Shown piece after piece: positions 6,939 to 7,339 of a stretch of DNA of 7,339 nucleotides. The notes under the pieces are model-generated. The model was given only the letters and a program-made list of their open reading frames with translations. It did not search any database and had not been told where the DNA came from. The stretch is taken from contig CAMPJQ010000129.1 of assembly GCA_946886925.1 (NCBI GenBank), positions 1-7,339 on the forward strand, in the 5' to 3' direction. Made by a program: the position numbers and the translations under genes. The stretch is from an uncultured Terrimonas sp. (GTDB lineage Bacteria > Bacteroidota > Bacteroidia > Chitinophagales > Chitinophagaceae). The first letter of the stretch is position 1; each line of letters starts with the position of its first letter.

Positions 6939-7339
6939 ATGAAATCAATAATAAATATTCGGTTCGCAATGCTGTCCATCGCTGTAATTGGCATGCTGAC
7001 GCTGAGCTGTAAAAAATCTTTTTTAGACGAGAATCCGGTTTCAAACCTTACTACTGATGTATATTATAAAACGGAAGCCGGTTTTGAAGATCTGGTGAAA
7101 GCATGTTATCCCTTGCTTAGAAATATCCACCAGTCGCGCCAGCTTGTTTTAAATGGTACCGACATTTTTGCTCCCGGTGGTTATGGTGATCCGAAGTTTC
7201 CAACCGCACCGGCAAATGCAGGTGCGTTGCATCAGTACGATGCCGGGCTGAATGCTTCACTGGGTGACCTGGAAGCTCTTTGGACCTTGCTCTATGCCGA
7301 ACTTGGCAGGGTAAACACAGCCATCAGCCGTTCGGAAGA
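6939..7339 (+). CDS. susD: SusD/RagB-family nutrient-binding lipoprotein, N-terminal part (cut by window edge)
   Basis: From the ATG at 6939 the frame stays open for 133 codons to the window edge. Residues 1-23 are a lipoprotein signal peptide ending in TLSC, with C24 the likely lipidated cysteine. KKSFLDENPVS (25-35) right after it is the typical SusD mature start. YYKTEAGFEDLVKACYPLLR (42-61) is the first helix of the SusD fold with the usual pattern of a conserved T/S-x-x-x-F/A helix start. Residues 111-131 (EALWTLLYAELGRVNTAISR) match the TPR-like helix in which SusD proteins have W..yy..I.raN. The protein would be anchored at the cell surface as a lid over the SusC barrel and bind the substrate. 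A full family member is about 450-600 residues, so most of the gene lies beyond the window. It follows susC by 22 bp, the normal arrangement. The symbol denotes the family only. Confidence 0.93.
   Translation, partial: MKSIINIRFAMLSIAVIGMLTLSCKKSFLDENPVSNLTTDVYYKTEAGFEDLVKACYPLLRNIHQSRQLVLNGTDIFAPGGYGDPKFPTAPANAGALHQYDAGLNASLGDLEALWTLLYAELGRVNTAISRSE

Overview
The window looks like a polysaccharide-utilisation-type region of a Bacteroidota chromosome, most likely from the Chitinophagaceae or a related group. The reasons are a SusC/SusD pair (a system confined to this phylum), secreted S1 sulfatases, AT-rich leaders without Shine-Dalgarno sequences before every gene, and the general style of the proteins. 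The genus cannot be fixed from the sequence alone.

Layout. Four genes lie on the minus strand in the left half, read from right to left: an exodeoxyribonuclease III (3476-2703), a secreted 301-residue protein of uncertain function with propeller-like sequence (2583-1678), a complete secreted sulfatase (1580-180), and the first 56 codons of a second secreted sulfatase (168-1), which runs off the left edge. The two sulfatases are only 11 bp apart and almost certainly form one transcript. The 97 bp and 119 bp gaps before them leave room for separate promoters. A 452 bp gene-free divergent region (3477-3928) follows. It carries a strong 23 bp imperfect palindrome next to a weak Bacteroidota-type -7 element. 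On the plus strand are a complete SusC-type TonB-dependent transporter (3929-6916) and, 22 bp later, the first 133 codons of a SusD-type lipoprotein (6939 onward), cut by the right edge.

How the genes may work together. SusC/SusD bind a glycan fragment at the cell surface and import it into the periplasm. The two exported sulfatases would remove sulfate esters from such a glycan. The secreted 301-residue protein lies between the sulfatases and the transporter and may belong to the same system. No glycoside hydrolase, polysaccharide lyase or regulator gene is visible, so the substrate cannot be named. Exonuclease III is a housekeeping DNA-repair enzyme and probably an unrelated neighbour. The transporter lacks the N-terminal STN signalling domain, so regulation by an ECF sigma/anti-sigma pair through SusC is unlikely. 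A DNA-binding regulator acting at the palindrome is a reasonable alternative.

Nothing here is clearly a new system. The points most worth a second look are the palindrome upstream of susC, the histidine-rich 301-residue secreted protein next to sulfatases, and the sulfatase active-site variant GKWGLG.
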